This document shows positions 1 through 10,849 of a stretch of 64,000 nt of DNA, piece after piece; positions within the stretch are counted from its first letter, which is position 1; each line of letters begins with the position of its first letter. The stretch is taken from NCBI RefSeq assembly GCF_019266065.1, contig NZ_LPNR01000092.1, positions 1 to 64,000 of the forward strand, in the 5' to 3' direction. The translations under genes and the position numbers were made by a program. The stretch comes from Nocardia sp. MH4. Lineage in GTDB: Bacteria > Actinomycetota > Actinomycetes > Mycobacteriales > Mycobacteriaceae. The notes beneath the pieces were generated by a model that was not told the DNA's origin, searched no databases, and worked only from the letters and a program-made list of their open reading frames with translations.

Positions 1-3000
1 GGCGAGCCCGGCGGCGCCGTCGGCAGCGGGTCCGCGCCGGCTGGCCAGCAGCAGATGCCGCACGCCGTGGGCGGTGACCAGGTGCCGGGCGGCGAGCGCG
101 CCCAGGCCGCCGGTGCCGCCGGTCACCAGGACGGTGCCGTCGGGGTCCAGCGGGGCCGGGACCGTCAGCACGTACTTGCCGACGTGGCGGGCCTGACTCA
201 GCTGCCGGAACGCCTCCGGCGCCCGACGCACATCCCAGCGCGTCACCGGAAGGGGGCGCAGGACACCGGATTCGAACAGGCCGCGCAGGTCGGTCAGGAT
301 CTCGTGCAACCGGTCGGGGCCCGCCTCCATCAGCAGGAAGTTCTGGTAGCCGACCCCCGGGTACCGCGCCGCGATCTCGTCGGGGTCGCGCAGATCGGTC
401 AGGCCCATCTCGATGAAGCGCCCCCCACGCGGCAGCAGGCGCAGCGACGCGTCGACCTTCTCGCCCGCCAGCGAGTCGAGCACGATGTCGACACCGCGGC
501 CCCCGGTGACCGCCAGGAACTTGCCCTCGAACTCGGTGGTGCGGGTGTTGCCGATACGCTCGTCGCCGAAACCGTTCGCCCGCAGCACATCCCATTTCCC
601 GGGGCTGGCCGTGACGAACAGGTCGAGCCCGAGATGACGGGCCAGCTGCACCGCGGCCATCCCGACACCGCCGGTCGCGGCGTGGATGAGCAGCGACTCC
701 CCTGCCCGCGCCCCGGCCAGGTCGACCAGAGCGTAGTAGGCGGTGGCGAACACGATCGGCGCGGCGGCGGCGTCCTCGAACGACCAGCCCGTCGGGATCG
801 GGATCACCGTCCGCCGGTCGGCCACCACCGTGGCGCTCACGCCGGTGAAGATGCCCATCACCCGGTCGCCGGGCGCGAAGTCCACCACGTCGGGTGCGAC
901 CTCGATGACGACACCGGCGCCTTCGCCGCCGATGGCGGTGTTCGGGATCGGGTACATCCCGAGCACGATCAGGACGTCACGGAAGTTCACGCCCGCCGCG
1001 CGGACCGCGATGCGGACCTGCCCCGGTGCCAGCGGTGTGGGCGCGGACTGTTCGGCGAGGAACATGTTGTCCCCGTTGAGGGTGCCGCGACCGCGATCGA
1101 CGAGCTGCCAGTCGCCGCCGTCGAGCGCGTCGGCCGATCCGACCGTATCCGCGCCGGCGCGAACCAGGCGGGGCGCGTGGGATTCGCCGTGCCGGATCGC
1201 CAGCTGGGGTTCGGTGGTGAGCGCCGCGGCGGCACGGACCGCCTCGCGATAGTCGGTCCGCCCGTCGAGATCGAGCAGGGTGATCCGGCCGGGGTGCTCG
1301 TTCTGTGCGGTCCGCAGCAGACCCCACACCGCCGCGCCCGCGAGATCGCCGATGTCTTCGGCGCTGTGCACGGCGACCGCGCCGGTGCTCACGAACACGA
1401 TCCGGGCCCGGGTGAACCGTTCGTCGGCGAGCAGGTCCTGGACGACGGCCTGGACCGCGATCACCTGCTCGTGCGCGGTCGCCGGGTCGGGGGCGGCACC
1501 GGGCACCCGCACGACGACGAGGTCGCCCGCGCCGCGTGCGCACTGCTCCACGACGACCGCGCCCTCGGCGAGGGTGTGCCATTCGCCGTCGTCGCCGATC
1601 CCGTCGGGTGCGGGGACCGTCACCCAGTTCAGTTCGAACAGGCCGCCGTCGGTCGCCGACGGCCGCTGTTCCAGGAGGTCGAGCGAGATCTCGCGCAGCG
1701 CCAGCGATTCCGCGCGGGCGACCGGCCTGCCCGTCGTATCGGTCAGTTCGAGCGCGATCCGGTCCGTTCCGGCGGGGGTCAGCCGGACCCGGAGTTCGGC
1801 CGCGCCTACCGCGAACAGCGACACGCCTTCCCAGGCGAACGGGAGCCGCACCGTGCCGGACTCGGTCGGTCCGACGGTGCCGGTCGCGATCATCGCGTGC
1901 AGCGCCGCGTCCAGCAGCGCGGGGTGCAGACCGAACTGCCCGGCCGCGCCGGCGTCGGCCTCGGGCAGGGCCACCTCGGCCAGCACCTCGGCACCGTGAC
2001 GCCAGATCCGGCCGAGCCCGCGGAAGGCGGAGCCGTAGTCGTATCCCGCCGCCGCCATCGCCTCGTACGGGTCACCGAGAGCCACCGCGACGGCTCCCGG
2101 CGGCGGCCACGCACCGGTGGCGGCCGCGGCCGGATCGGTCGCGGCCCGCACGGTGCCCGTGGCGTGACAGGTCCACGGCAGGTCGGACCCGGTCGATGTC
2201 TGCGGGCGGGAGTACACCCCCAGGGTGCGCTCCCCCGACTCCCGCGCCGCGCCGACGAGCACCTGGATCTCCACCGCGCCCGGCTCGGGCAGCACCAGCG
2301 GCGCTTCGAGCACGAGTTCACCGACCTCGGGGCAGTCCACCCGTTGTCCCGCGTGCCAGGCGAGTTCGACGAAGGCCGTCCCGGGCAGCAGAATCGCGCC
2401 GCCGATCCGGTGACCCGCCAGCCAGGGGTGGGTGTGCGGCGACAGCCGCCCGGTCAGCAGCAGCCCGCCGTCCTGGGCGAGATCGACCTTGGCGCCGAGC
2501 AGCGGATGGTCCGCGGCGTCGAGTCCGGCGCCGCGCACATTGCTGCCCTCGGTCACCTCGAGCCAGTACCGGTCACGCTGAAAGGCGTAGGTGGGCAAGT
2601 CGATCCGGCGGGCCCCGGAACCGTCGAACACCGAGACCGGATCCAGCGACGTCCCTGCCGAATACAACGCCGACAGTCCCAGGGCGAACGCGAGGTCACC
2701 GGCCAGGCCGGGCCGTTGCAGCGCGACGGCGGTCACCGCCTCACCGTCGTCGACGATCTCGTGCACCATCGCCGTCAGGGCGGCGCCCGGCCCCATTTCC
2801 GCGAAGCAGTCGACACCGCCCTGCTCGCGCGCCCACCGCACCGCGTCCAGGTAGCGGACCGGTTCGCGCAGATGGTTGACCCAGTAGTCCGGGGAGCACA
2901 GTTCGGTCACCTCGGCGACCTTGCCGGTGAGCGCCGAGATCACCGGCACCGTCGGCGGATGATAGGTCAGGCCGCGACATACCTGGTCGAATTCCGCGAG

Positions 3001-5313
3001 GACCGCGTCCATGTGGGCCGAATGGAACGCGTGACTCACCAGCAGCCGGGTGGTGCGCACGTCCTCGGCCGTCAGCTGACCGGCGAGCGCGTCGATCGAC
3101 GCGCTCGCGCCCGACAGGACCACCGACGCGGGCCCGTTGACGGCGGCGATGCTCACGTCGTCGTATTCCCGGACCAGCTCGGCGGCGGTCGCGGCGTCCG
3201 TGGCGACCGCGATCATCGCCCCACCCGCCGGTCCGGACTGCATGAGCCGTCCTCGGGCCGCCACCAGCGCGCACGCGTCCGGCAGCGACCAGACGCCGGC
3301 CACCTGCGCCGCGACGATCTCCCCGATCGAATGGCCCAGCACGAATGCCGGTCGCAGGCCCCAGGATTCGGCCAGCCGGTAGATCGCCACCTCGGTGGCG
3401 AAGAGCGCGACCTGGGTGATCTCGGTGCGGTCCAGCAGGGCGGCCCGCTCGGTGCCCGGCGCGGCGAAGACCACGTCGAGCAACGAGAGCTCGAGGTGCT
3501 TGTCCAGCTCCTCGCAGACCTCGTCGAAGGCCGTCCGGTACACGGGATAGCTGTCGTAGAGCTCGCGCCCCATGCCGACGCGCTGCGCGCCCTGCCCGGG
3601 GAACATCGCCGCCGTCACCGCCGCACCGGCCGTGCCGCGCACGACGTTGTGCGCGGACCGATCCTCGGCGACCGATCGCAGTCCCGCGGCCAACTCGTCG
3701 AGATCGTGTCCCACGATCACGGCGCGATGGTCGAACCGCGCCCGGGTATCCAGCAGCGAGAAGCCGATGTCGACGGCGTCGGTGGCGACGCCGGACTCGA
3801 CCGCGCCGAGCAACGCCGCCGCCTGCGCCACGACGCCGTCGGCCGAACGGGCGCTCAGCACCCACGGAATCACCGGCGGCACAAGGGCATCAGCGGACCG
3901 GGCCACGTCCTGCTCGGAGTCGCCGCGCTCGACGATCACATGCGCGTTGGTGCCGCTGATACCGAAGGACGACACCGCCGCACGCGGCGGACGACCGGTC
4001 GCGGGCCACGCCTGGGTCTCGGTCGCCAGCCGCACCGCGCCCGCGGACCAGTCCACGTGCGGCGTCGGCTCGTCGACATTGATCGTCGGCGGCACGAGCC
4101 CGTGCCGCATCGCCATGACCATCTTGATCAACCCGCCGACACCGGCGGCGGCCTGGGTATGGCCCATGTTCGATTTGAGCGACCCGAGCAACAGCGGCTC
4201 CGCCCCGTCGCGCTCGGCACCGTAGGTCGCCAGCAGCGCCTCGGCCTCGATGGGATCGCCCAGCCGGGTCCCGGTGCCGTGCGCCTCGACGACGTCGACC
4301 TCGTGCGAGGCCAGCCCCGCGTCGGCCAGCGCCGAGCGGATCACCCGCTGCTGGGATCGTCCGTTCGGCGCGGTCAGGCCGTTGGACGCGCCGTCGGAGT
4401 TCACCGCCGTGCCGCGCACCAGGCCCAGGATTCGATGGCCGTTACGCCGGGCCTCGGAGACCCGCTCGAGCAACAGCATGCCGACGCCCTCACCCCACGC
4501 GGTACCGTCGGCGCCCGCGGCGAAGGACTTGCACCGGCCGTCGGCGGCGAGGGCGCGCTGGGTGGAAAACGCGACGAACGCGGCGGGTGTCGCCATCACC
4601 GTGACACCGCCGGCCAGCGCCAGCGTCGACTCGCCGGAACGCAGCGATCGCACCGCCTGGTGGATCGCGACCAGCGACGACGAGCAGGCGGTGTCCACGG
4701 TGACCGAGGGCCCCTCCAGCCCGAGCACATAGGACACCCGGCCGGAAGCGATGCTGGAGGCCTGCCCGGTCATCAGGAAGTGCTCGATCGTCTCGCGCAC
4801 CCGTTCGTCGATATCGCGCGAGGACGGGCCCTGCATATCCGGCATCAGGCCGACGAACACACCGGTGGCGCTGCCGCGCACCGTGGTCGGATCGATGCCG
4901 GCCCGCTCGAACGCCTCCCACGCGGTCTCGAGCACCAGCCGCTGCTGCGGGTCCATCGCCAGGGCCTCGCGCGGACTGATGCCGAAGAAGTTCGCGTCGA
5001 ACGCGGTGGCGCCGTCGAGGAAGCCGCCCGTGCGGACGTACGACTTGCCTGGCAGCCCGGGTTCGGGATCGAACAGTCCCTCGACGTCCCAGCCCCGATC
5101 GGCGGGCCACTCCGACACCAGGCTGCGCCCCTCGACGGCCGCCTGCCACAGCTGCTCCGGCGAGGTGACCCCGCCCGGGTAACGGCACGCCATTCCGACG
5201 ATGGCGATCGGCTCGGTGGCTCGCGCTTCCACGTCGTCGAGACGCTGCCGGGTGACCTGCAATTCCCGGACGGCCTTCTTCATATACGTGCGTAGTTCGT
5301 CTTCGCGAGCCAT
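1..5313 (-). CDS. Modular type I polyketide synthase, 5' part (docking-KS-AT-DH-ER-KR...)
   Basis: The reading frame is open for 1771 codons from ATG 5313 and leaves the window inside the ketoreductase, so KR end, ACP and anything later are missing. The RBS AGGAGA lies 8-12 nt upstream. A charged N-terminal helix (residues 1-30) resembles a class 1 docking domain, which implies an upstream PKS subunit. KS follows with active-site motif DTACSSS (Cys210). AT has GHSIGE (Ser662) and HAFH (761-764), the pattern of malonyl-CoA-specific domains. DH has HxxxGxxxxP (His968) and a HPALLD Asp near 1135. ER has a GGVG nucleotide-binding motif near 1547. KR begins near 1700 with GGTGGLG. All reductive motifs look intact, so the module should deliver a fully reduced two-carbon extension. 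The product is not identifiable from this fragment. Confidence 0.95.
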   Translation of the reverse strand, partial: MAREDELRTYMKKAVRELQVTRQRLDDVEARATEPIAIVGMACRYPGGVTSPEQLWQAAVEGRSLVSEWPADRGWDVEGLFDPEPGLPGKSYVRTGGFLDGATAFDANFFGISPREALAMDPQQRLVLETAWEAFERAGIDPTTVRGSATGVFVGLMPDMQGPSSRDIDERVRETIEHFLMTGQASSIASGRVSYVLGLEGPSVTVDTACSSSLVAIHQAVRSLRSGESTLALAGGVTVMATPAAFVAFSTQRALAADGRCKSFAAGADGTAWGEGVGMLLLERVSEARRNGHRILGLVRGTAVNSDGASNGLTAPNGRSQQRVIRSALADAGLASHEVDVVEAHGTGTRLGDPIEAEALLATYGAERDGAEPLLLGSLKSNMGHTQAAAGVGGLIKMVMAMRHGLVPPTINVDEPTPHVDWSAGAVRLATETQAWPATGRPPRAAVSSFGISGTNAHVIVERGDSEQDVARSADALVPPVIPWVLSARSADGVVAQAAALLGAVESGVATDAVDIGFSLLDTRARFDHRAVIVGHDLDELAAGLRSVAEDRSAHNVVRGTAGAAVTAAMFPGQGAQRVGMGRELYDSYPVYRTAFDEVCEELDKHLELSLLDVVFAAPGTERAALLDRTEITQVALFATEVAIYRLAESWGLRPAFVLGHSIGEIVAAQVAGVWSLPDACALVAARGRLMQSGPAGGAMIAVATDAATAAELVREYDDVSIAAVNGPASVVLSGASASIDALAGQLTAEDVRTTRLLVSHAFHSAHMDAVLAEFDQVCRGLTYHPPTVPVISALTGKVAEVTELCSPDYWVNHLREPVRYLDAVRWAREQGGVDCFAEMGPGAALTAMVHEIVDDGEAVTAVALQRPGLAGDLAFALGLSALYSAGTSLDPVSVFDGSGARRIDLPTYAFQRDRYWLEVTEGSNVRGAGLDAADHPLLGAKVDLAQDGGLLLTGRLSPHTHPWLAGHRIGGAILLPGTAFVELAWHAGQRVDCPEVGELVLEAPLVLPEPGAVEIQVLVGAARESGERTLGVYSRPQTSTGSDLPWTCHATGTVRAATDPAAAATGAWPPPGAVAVALGDPYEAMAAAGYDYGSAFRGLGRIWRHGAEVLAEVALPEADAGAAGQFGLHPALLDAALHAMIATGTVGPTESGTVRLPFAWEGVSLFAVGAAELRVRLTPAGTDRIALELTDTTGRPVARAESLALREISLDLLEQRPSATDGGLFELNWVTVPAPDGIGDDGEWHTLAEGAVVVEQCARGAGDLVVVRVPGAAPDPATAHEQVIAVQAVVQDLLADERFTRARIVFVSTGAVAVHSAEDIGDLAGAAVWGLLRTAQNEHPGRITLLDLDGRTDYREAVRAAAALTTEPQLAIRHGESHAPRLVRAGADTVGSADALDGGDWQLVDRGRGTLNGDNMFLAEQSAPTPLAPGQVRIAVRAAGVNFRDVLIVLGMYPIPNTAIGGEGAGVVIEVAPDVVDFAPGDRVMGIFTGVSATVVADRRTVIPIPTGWSFEDAAAAPIVFATAYYALVDLAGARAGESLLIHAATGGVGMAAVQLARHLGLDLFVTASPGKWDVLRANGFGDERIGNTRTTEFEGKFLAVTGGRGVDIVLDSLAGEKVDASLRLLPRGGRFIEMGLTDLRDPDEIAARYPGVGYQNFLLMEAGPDRLHEILTDLRGLFESGVLRPLPVTRWDVRRAPEAFRQLSQARHVGKYVLTVPAPLDPDGTVLVTGGTGGLGALAARHLVTAHGVRHLLLASRRGPAADGAAGLA

Positions 5314-5437
5314 ACGGCAAACATCTCCTAGCTAATCGGCAGCTGCTCGGGCACTGACGGCGTCACGCTATGTCAGCCGATGACCGAATTCCGGACGCGC
5401 AGGCCGTCTTTGGGAAACGACCAGCCCGCGCCGCGCC

Positions 5438-5459
5438 GCGTTTGACGTTTTCCAAACGC
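5438..5459. promoter_or_regulatory. Inverted repeat in PKS/SDR divergent region, possible operator
   Basis: GCGTTTG and CAAACGC are perfect 7-bp arms separated by 8 nt. They lie between the divergent PKS (start 5313) and SDR (start about 5499) genes. The size and symmetry suit a TetR-type dimer, but no regulator gene lies beside it in the window. Confidence 0.3.
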
Positions 5460-5498
5460 ATTGCCATCGGGATTCCGCAATTCGTAATGTCGGGCGCC

Positions 5499-6404
5499 AT
5501 GGCAAGGACTCCCGATCCGATACCGGATCAGCACGGCCGGCGATTCGTCATCACTGGGGCCAACGGTGGCCTCGGCGCGGAGGTGACCCGCGTTCTCGTC
5601 GCCCACGGCGCCTCGGTGGTCATGGCCTGCCGTGATCCGCGGCGCGGCAGCGATATCGCGGCACGCGTGGGGGGCGATGTCACGGTGGCCGAACTGGATC
5701 TGGCCGACCTGACCGCCGTCGCGCGATTCGCCCGGCAATGCGGCGAATTCGACGTGCTGATCAACAACGCGGGCCTGATGAATGTGCCGTTCGCGCGCAC
5801 GGCCGATGGTTTCGAGACCCAATTCGGGGTCAATCATCTCGGCCATTTCGCCTTGACCGGGCTCCTGCTGGACCGAGTCCGCGACCGGGTCGTCTCGCTG
5901 TCGAGCATTTCGCACGGTTGGACGCGTTCCCTGCAGCTCGACGACCTGCGTTTCGAACGCCGCCGGTACTCGCGCTCGACGGCCTACGCCGAATCGAAAC
6001 TGTCCACGTTGATGTTCGGCCGGGAACTGCAGCGCAGGCTCGACGAGCACGGGTCGCGTCTGCGGTCGTATGTGGTGCATCCGGGCGTCTCCCCGACCGG
6101 CCTCGTCGCCCACACCGAGACCCCGCTCGACTACGTCGCCGAGCCGTTCATCCGCCTCGTCGGTCAATCACGCGCCGCCGCGGCACAATCCATTCTGTAC
6201 GCCGCGACCTCGCCCGACGCGGACCCGCACACCTATTGGGGGCCGACCAAGCTGTTCAACACGCGGGGCGCGATCGGCGCGTGCCCGTCGAGCGCGCTCT
6301 CGCGCGAGCGCTCCCGCTGGCAGCAGTTGTGGGAGGTCTCCGAGCGGGCCACCGGTATCGGTTTCCGGATTCCCGCGCCGGGGGTGAGCCATGAGGATCG
6401 CTGA
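5499..6404 (+). CDS. Short-chain dehydrogenase/reductase, retinol-dehydrogenase-like
   Basis: About 301 residues. The N-terminal Rossmann motif is TGANGGLG, followed by NNAG and the catalytic Ser (SLSSISHG) and YAESK. The long C-terminal region resembles the retinol dehydrogenase/protochlorophyllide reductase group of SDRs. It probably reduces or oxidises a lipophilic carbonyl or alcohol with NAD(P)H. The start is uncertain: ATG 5499 (MARTPDP) and ATG 5487 are both in frame and neither has a clear Shine-Dalgarno. The 3' end overlaps the following lipase by 14 nt, so the two are probably co-transcribed. It is divergent from the PKS; a role in tailoring the polyketide is possible but only inferred. 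Confidence 0.85.
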   Translation: MARTPDPIPDQHGRRFVITGANGGLGAEVTRVLVAHGASVVMACRDPRRGSDIAARVGGDVTVAELDLADLTAVARFARQCGEFDVLINNAGLMNVPFARTADGFETQFGVNHLGHFALTGLLLDRVRDRVVSLSSISHGWTRSLQLDDLRFERRRYSRSTAYAESKLSTLMFGRELQRRLDEHGSRLRSYVVHPGVSPTGLVAHTETPLDYVAEPFIRLVGQSRAAAAQSILYAATSPDADPHTYWGPTKLFNTRGAIGACPSSALSRERSRWQQLWEVSERATGIGFRIPAPGVSHEDR

Positions 6405-7599
6405 CGCCCGCGCACTGGCCTGCGCCGTCTTGGCCGGCCTGCTCGTCGCGGGCGCTCAGCCCGCGACCGCCGCGGTGCCGCTGTATCCGACGCCGGACCC
6501 CGACCCCTTCTATTCCGCGCCCGCCGACCTCGCGAGCCGGGATCCCGGGGCGGTCCTCGCGGTCCGCACGCAAGATCCGCTGCCGTATTTCCCCACGGCC
6601 ACGGTCACGCTGATCAAGTTCCGGTCCACCGATTCCCAGGGCAGGCCGATCGCGGCGACCACCACGATCCTCACCCCGAACGACCACCGCCCCGGCGGGC
6701 CGCTGCTGTCCTACCAGCACATCATCAACGGTCTCGGCACGCAGTGCGCGGTCTCGCGCGCCCTCTACGCCTACGACCCGAACCTGCTCTACCGGGCCGT
6801 TCCGCTGCTGAACACGATGCTGCTGCGAGGCTGGAGCATCGCGCTGCCCGATCACCTCGGACCGAACGCCGCCTACGGCGCGGCCCGGCTCGGCGGCCAG
6901 ATCACCCTCGACGGCATCCGCGCCGCGCTCCGGGTGCCCGAACTCGGCCTCGCCGACAGCCCGGCGGCCATGCTCGGCTATTCCGGCGGCGGAATGGCGA
7001 CCGGCTGGGCCGCGGCCCTCGCGCCCCGGTACGCTCCGGAACTCCGGCTGGTCGGGGCCGCGCAGGGTGGTGTGCCGATGAACATCACCACGATGGCCCG
7101 CGCCCTGGGCTTGGCTCCGCACCCCATGTTCGGGCTGGCCATGGCCGCGGCGCTCGGGCTGGAACGCGAATACCCGGACCGGCTGCCGATCAGCGGACAG
7201 CTCAACGACACCGGCCTGGCGGTGCGCGAGGCGATGTCCAACGGCTGCACGGTCGAACTCATCGCCGCGGGCGCCATGCACAGCGCGAGCGACCTGGCCT
7301 CGACCGTGTCCCTGATCGACGACCCGAGGGCGTGGGCGGTAGGCGACGAGAACAGCCTCGAACTCTTCGACGGGGTGCCGACGATGCCGATCTTCGAATG
7401 GCACACCCCGGTCGATCCGCTGATCCCCGTCGACGCGGTCGTGCACACCAACCAGCGCTACTGCCGGGCCGGAACCCCGGTCCTGTCCGAGCTCTACCCC
7501 AGTCCCGACCACCTCGCCACCGCGGTCATGGGATTCCCCTCCGCCGTGGCATGGCTCGACGCGCGGTTCCGCGGCGAACCCGCGCCGACCAACTGCTGA
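6391..7599 (+). CDS. Secreted lipase, LIP (secretory lipase) family
   Basis: 402 residues with a Sec signal peptide (basic start, hydrophobic stretch, cleavage near residue 27 after an Ala-rich TAA). The nucleophile elbow is GYSGG in LGYSGGGMATGW, within an alpha/beta-hydrolase fold of the fungal-type secretory lipase family that is common in mycolata. It should hydrolyse acylglycerols or other esters outside the cell. The start overlaps the upstream SDR. A close paralogue follows 35 nt downstream, indicating tandem duplication. Confidence 0.88.
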   Translation: MRIADARALACAVLAGLLVAGAQPATAAVPLYPTPDPDPFYSAPADLASRDPGAVLAVRTQDPLPYFPTATVTLIKFRSTDSQGRPIAATTTILTPNDHRPGGPLLSYQHIINGLGTQCAVSRALYAYDPNLLYRAVPLLNTMLLRGWSIALPDHLGPNAAYGAARLGGQITLDGIRAALRVPELGLADSPAAMLGYSGGGMATGWAAALAPRYAPELRLVGAAQGGVPMNITTMARALGLAPHPMFGLAMAAALGLEREYPDRLPISGQLNDTGLAVREAMSNGCTVELIAAGAMHSASDLASTVSLIDDPRAWAVGDENSLELFDGVPTMPIFEWHTPVDPLIPVDAVVHTNQRYCRAGTPVLSELYPSPDHLATAVMGFPSAVAWLDARFRGEPAPTNC

Positions 7600-7634
7600 C
7601 CACCCGCCCGCTCCACCGATGACAAGGATCCACC

Positions 7635-8822
7635 ATGCGCCGGATCTGGACGGCCGCCCTGACGGTGCTGTTCTGCGCTCTGTCCGCCGGTTTGTTCGCC
7701 CCCGCGGCGGCCGCCGAACCCCTCTATCCCACACCGAACCCGGACCCGTTCTTCACGGCACCCGACACCCTCGGCGACCTCGCCCCCGGTGACGTGGTCC
7801 GTACGCGCAAGCTCGACACCGGGCTCTACGCGGGCACCGACATCTGGCACGTCGCCTTCCGCTCCACCAATTCCGCGGGGCACCCCATCATGGGCGTGAC
7901 CACCGTGCTGATCCCGGTCGGCGTCCACAACCCACCGCTGGTGTCCTACCAGGCCCTGATCAACTCTCTCGGCACCAAGTGCAACCCCTCGTACTCGTTG
8001 CTCAACGAGGAAACCCTCGACGCCTTCGGCGCGGTGCTGCCGCTGAGCCGGGGCTGGGCGGTCGCGCTGCCGGACTACCTCGGCCCGACCGTCGCCTACG
8101 GCGCCGCCAAGCTCAGTGGCATGGTCACCCTCGACAGCGTGCAGGCCCTGCAACGCGCGACCGAACTCAGCCTGGGTCAGTCACCGATCGCACTGGCCGG
8201 GTACTCCGGTGGTGGCATGGCCACGGCGTGGGCCGCCGCTCTGCAACCCACCTACGCGCCCGATCTGACACTCGCCGGCGTCGCCGCGGGCGGTATTCCG
8301 GCCGACCTCGAGCAGATGGCCCTGGGCATCGGCTTCGGCCCGCACCCCGGGTTCGGTCTCGCGTGGGCGGCCGCCATGGGCCTGGAACGCGAATACCCCG
8401 AGCGACTGCCGATCTCGGACCAGCTCAACGCCGAGGGCCTGTGGTTCCGGGACTTCACCCACGACGAATGTCGCCGCTTCCTGCTCCTGCACGGCGCACT
8501 GCGCAACGCCGAACAGCTCGCCGCCACCAAGAGCCTGATGGACAATCCCGACGCCCGCGCCGTGCTGCGCGAGAACAGCTTGCGCGACTACCCCGGCATC
8601 CCCGAAACCCCCACCTTCTTCTGGCAGGGCGTCTTCGACGAACTGACCCCGTTCGACGCCGTCGCCGACGTCGCGGACCGGTACTGCCGCGCGGGGGCAC
8701 CGATCACCTTCTCCCGCTACGAGATAGCCGAACACATGACCACCGCGGTCGCGGGTCTGCCCGAAGCCTGGAACTTTCTGGAGGCGCGCTTCCGGAACGA
8801 ACCCGCGCCCGCGCGCTGCTGA
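7635..8822 (+). CDS. Secreted lipase, LIP family, paralogue of the upstream gene
   Basis: 395 residues with a signal peptide ending in an Ala-rich segment near residue 27. The nucleophile motif is GYSGG in LAGYSGGGMATAW. The YPTPNPDPFF block after the signal and most of the protein align with the preceding lipase, so this is a diverged duplicate. The order SDR-lipase-lipase with small gaps suggests one transcript. Substrate preference cannot be read from the sequence. Confidence 0.88.
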   Translation: MRRIWTAALTVLFCALSAGLFAPAAAAEPLYPTPNPDPFFTAPDTLGDLAPGDVVRTRKLDTGLYAGTDIWHVAFRSTNSAGHPIMGVTTVLIPVGVHNPPLVSYQALINSLGTKCNPSYSLLNEETLDAFGAVLPLSRGWAVALPDYLGPTVAYGAAKLSGMVTLDSVQALQRATELSLGQSPIALAGYSGGGMATAWAAALQPTYAPDLTLAGVAAGGIPADLEQMALGIGFGPHPGFGLAWAAAMGLEREYPERLPISDQLNAEGLWFRDFTHDECRRFLLLHGALRNAEQLAATKSLMDNPDARAVLRENSLRDYPGIPETPTFFWQGVFDELTPFDAVADVADRYCRAGAPITFSRYEIAEHMTTAVAGLPEAWNFLEARFRNEPAPARC

Positions 8823-8989
8823 GCGCGACATGGCCGACGTAGTCCATTGTGTTCGACCGGACAGTGACGGGAAGACGACATGACGACCGACTGTGAACTG
8901 TCCCTGAGACTCGGCGCTTCGAGCCCGAGCGCCCCGAATCCGCCTAACGTCTGCGCCAGCACAGTAGTAGCTGAAAGGTGGCGGTAGGC

Positions 8990-10543
8990 GTGGCGAGTAC
9001 GCAGGCGAAGCTCGAGCAACTGGTCGACATCCTGGCGATCGCGGCAGAGCCCGCCGGCGAGGCCGGCGTCGCCAAGCGCGCGAAGAAGGGCATTCCCAGC
9101 GTCCGCGAGCGTCTGCGCATGCTCCTGGACCCGGGCACCTTCGTCGAGATCGGCGCGTTCGCCCGCCAGCCCGACCAGCCCGACGCCCTCTACGGCGACG
9201 GCCTGGTCACCGGTCGGGGACTCATCCACGGGCGGCCGGTCGTGGTGATCGCCCACGACCAGACCGTCTACGGCGGGTCGGTCGGCGTCACCGCGGCGCG
9301 CAAGTTCATGCGCGCGTTGAAACTCGCCTTCGACAATGCCTGCCCGGTGGTGACGATCAACGACTCCGGCGGAGCGCGGATCCAGGACGCGGTCGGCTCG
9401 ATCGCCTCCTTCGGCGACATCTCCCGCGTGCTGGAAAAACTGTCCGGCTATGTGCCGCAGGTGTCGATCATCCTCGGCAAGTGCGCGGCGGGGTCGGTCT
9501 ACGGGCCGATCAACACCGATGTGCTCATCGGCACCAAGGATTCCTACATGTTCGTCACCGGGCCGGAGGTGATCAAGGCGGTCAACGGTGAGGACATCTC
9601 CGCCGAGGACCTCGGTGGCGCCGAGGTCCAGGCCAAGCGCGGCACCCTGCATCACATCGCCGACACCGAGCAGCAGGCTTACGACTGGGCCCGCAACTAC
9701 CTGAGCTACATGCCGACGAGCTGCCTCGAACAGCCACCGATCGTCAATCCCGGGCTGGAGTCGGAGATCACCGCCCACGACCTGGAACTCGACGCGATCA
9801 TCCCGGATTCCGACCGCGCAGGCTACGACATGCACGACATCTTGCTGCGCATCTTCGACGACGGTGAATTCCACGAGATCCGGGCCCTGTTCGCCCCGAA
9901 CCTGATCACCGGCTTCGCCCGGGTCGACGGCCACCCGGTGGGGGTGATCGCCAATCAGCCACTGGTGCTGGGCGGTTCGATCGATGCCGCCTGCTCGGAC
10001 AAGTCCACCTACTTCATCCGGCTCTGCGACGCGTTCAACATCCCGCTGGTCTTCGTCGTCGACACCCCCGGCGTGCTGCCCGGCCTCGAACAGGAAGCCG
10101 CCGGTGTGATCATCCGCGGCGGTCGGGTCCCCCGCGCGATCATCGAGGCGACGGTGCCGATCATCAATCTGGTGGTGCGCAAGTCCTATGGTGGCGCCTA
10201 CGGCATGATGGCCGCCCGGCAGGTCGGCGCCGACATCAGCTTCGCGTGGCCGACCGCCCGGATCGCGGTGATCGGCGCCGAGAGCGCTGTCGACCTCATC
10301 GGCAAGCGCCAGCTGGCCGCCGTGCCCGAGGAACATCGCGCCGCCGCCCGCGATTTCATGATCAACCAGTACAACGAGACGGTCGCCACCCCGTGGATCG
10401 CGGCCGAACGCGGCTACATCGACGCCGTCATCGAGCCGTCCCGCACCCGCCTCGAGATCCGCCACGCCCTGCGCCTGCTGCGCGACAAACCTCCGGTCAC
10501 CCCCGAATTCAACCCGCGCAAGCACGGGATCTACCCGATGTGA
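8990..10543 (+). CDS. Acyl-CoA carboxylase, carboxyltransferase (beta) subunit
   Basis: About 517 residues, the usual length of actinobacterial AccD/PccB subunits. It has two crotonase-like halves with the acyl-CoA pocket motif GGARIQ, the biotin-side GGSI block, and C-terminal ending KHGIYPM. It transfers the carboxyl group from biotin on an alpha subunit to an acyl-CoA, giving malonyl- or methylmalonyl-CoA-type extenders. The residue that separates propionyl (Asp) from acetyl (Ile) specificity in Streptomyces enzymes is Gly here (GGAYGMM), so the substrate is open. GTG 8990 is preferred because AAAGGTGG lies 8 nt upstream; GTG 8978 is the alternative. The position near the PKS suggests extender supply. 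Confidence 0.9.
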   Translation: MASTQAKLEQLVDILAIAAEPAGEAGVAKRAKKGIPSVRERLRMLLDPGTFVEIGAFARQPDQPDALYGDGLVTGRGLIHGRPVVVIAHDQTVYGGSVGVTAARKFMRALKLAFDNACPVVTINDSGGARIQDAVGSIASFGDISRVLEKLSGYVPQVSIILGKCAAGSVYGPINTDVLIGTKDSYMFVTGPEVIKAVNGEDISAEDLGGAEVQAKRGTLHHIADTEQQAYDWARNYLSYMPTSCLEQPPIVNPGLESEITAHDLELDAIIPDSDRAGYDMHDILLRIFDDGEFHEIRALFAPNLITGFARVDGHPVGVIANQPLVLGGSIDAACSDKSTYFIRLCDAFNIPLVFVVDTPGVLPGLEQEAAGVIIRGGRVPRAIIEATVPIINLVVRKSYGGAYGMMAARQVGADISFAWPTARIAVIGAESAVDLIGKRQLAAVPEEHRAAARDFMINQYNETVATPWIAAERGYIDAVIEPSRTRLEIRHALRLLRDKPPVTPEFNPRKHGIYPM

Positions 10544-10579
10544 GCCCGCCGTCCCCCGGTCGCGGAGGAAGCGCTGTCC

Positions 10580-10597
10580 ACCGCCGACATCGGCGGT
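10580..10597. terminator. Bidirectional hairpin terminator
   Basis: ACCGCCGA and TCGGCGGT form a perfect 8-bp stem with a CA loop. It sits between the carboxylase gene and the convergent small membrane gene. There is no T-tract, which is normal for high-GC actinobacteria. Confidence 0.5.
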
Positions 10598-10601
10598 CGG
10601 G

Positions 10602-10823
10602 CTAGCTGTCGCGGACGTCGACCGAGGGCCGGGCGGAGTCCAGGGCTCTGGTGGTCGTCACCATCGCGGCGGCCAGCCCGATCGAGCCGGCGAACGCGAG
10701 CGGCAGCGAGGACGTCAGTGTCACCAGCCCGAAGAGGAAGAACACGCAGGTGGCCAACATGATGATGGTGCTGGTCAGATCCATGCTCGGCGTACTCGTT
10801 GTCCGATTACGTGAGTTGGTCAT
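10602..10823 (-). CDS. Small membrane protein, unknown
   Basis: 73 residues from ATG 10823. Two hydrophobic stretches (about residues 15-37 and 39-55) suggest a two-helix membrane hairpin, followed by a short charged tail. I recognise no family. The upstream Shine-Dalgarno is weak. It is convergent with the carboxylase gene, and its 5' side abuts the 5' edge of a truncated SDR. Confidence 0.45.
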   Translation of the reverse strand: MTNSRNRTTSTPSMDLTSTIIMLATCVFFLFGLVTLTSSLPLAFAGSIGLAAAMVTTTRALDSARPSVDVRDS

Positions 10824-10849
10824 ACACCCAGGGTTGACCACGGCGCCCG

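Noticed and set aside
55..5295. A 1746-codon open frame on the plus strand
   Set aside because: It is exactly antisense to the PKS, is Arg/Gly/His/Asp-rich without domains, and arises from GC-biased third positions of the real gene.
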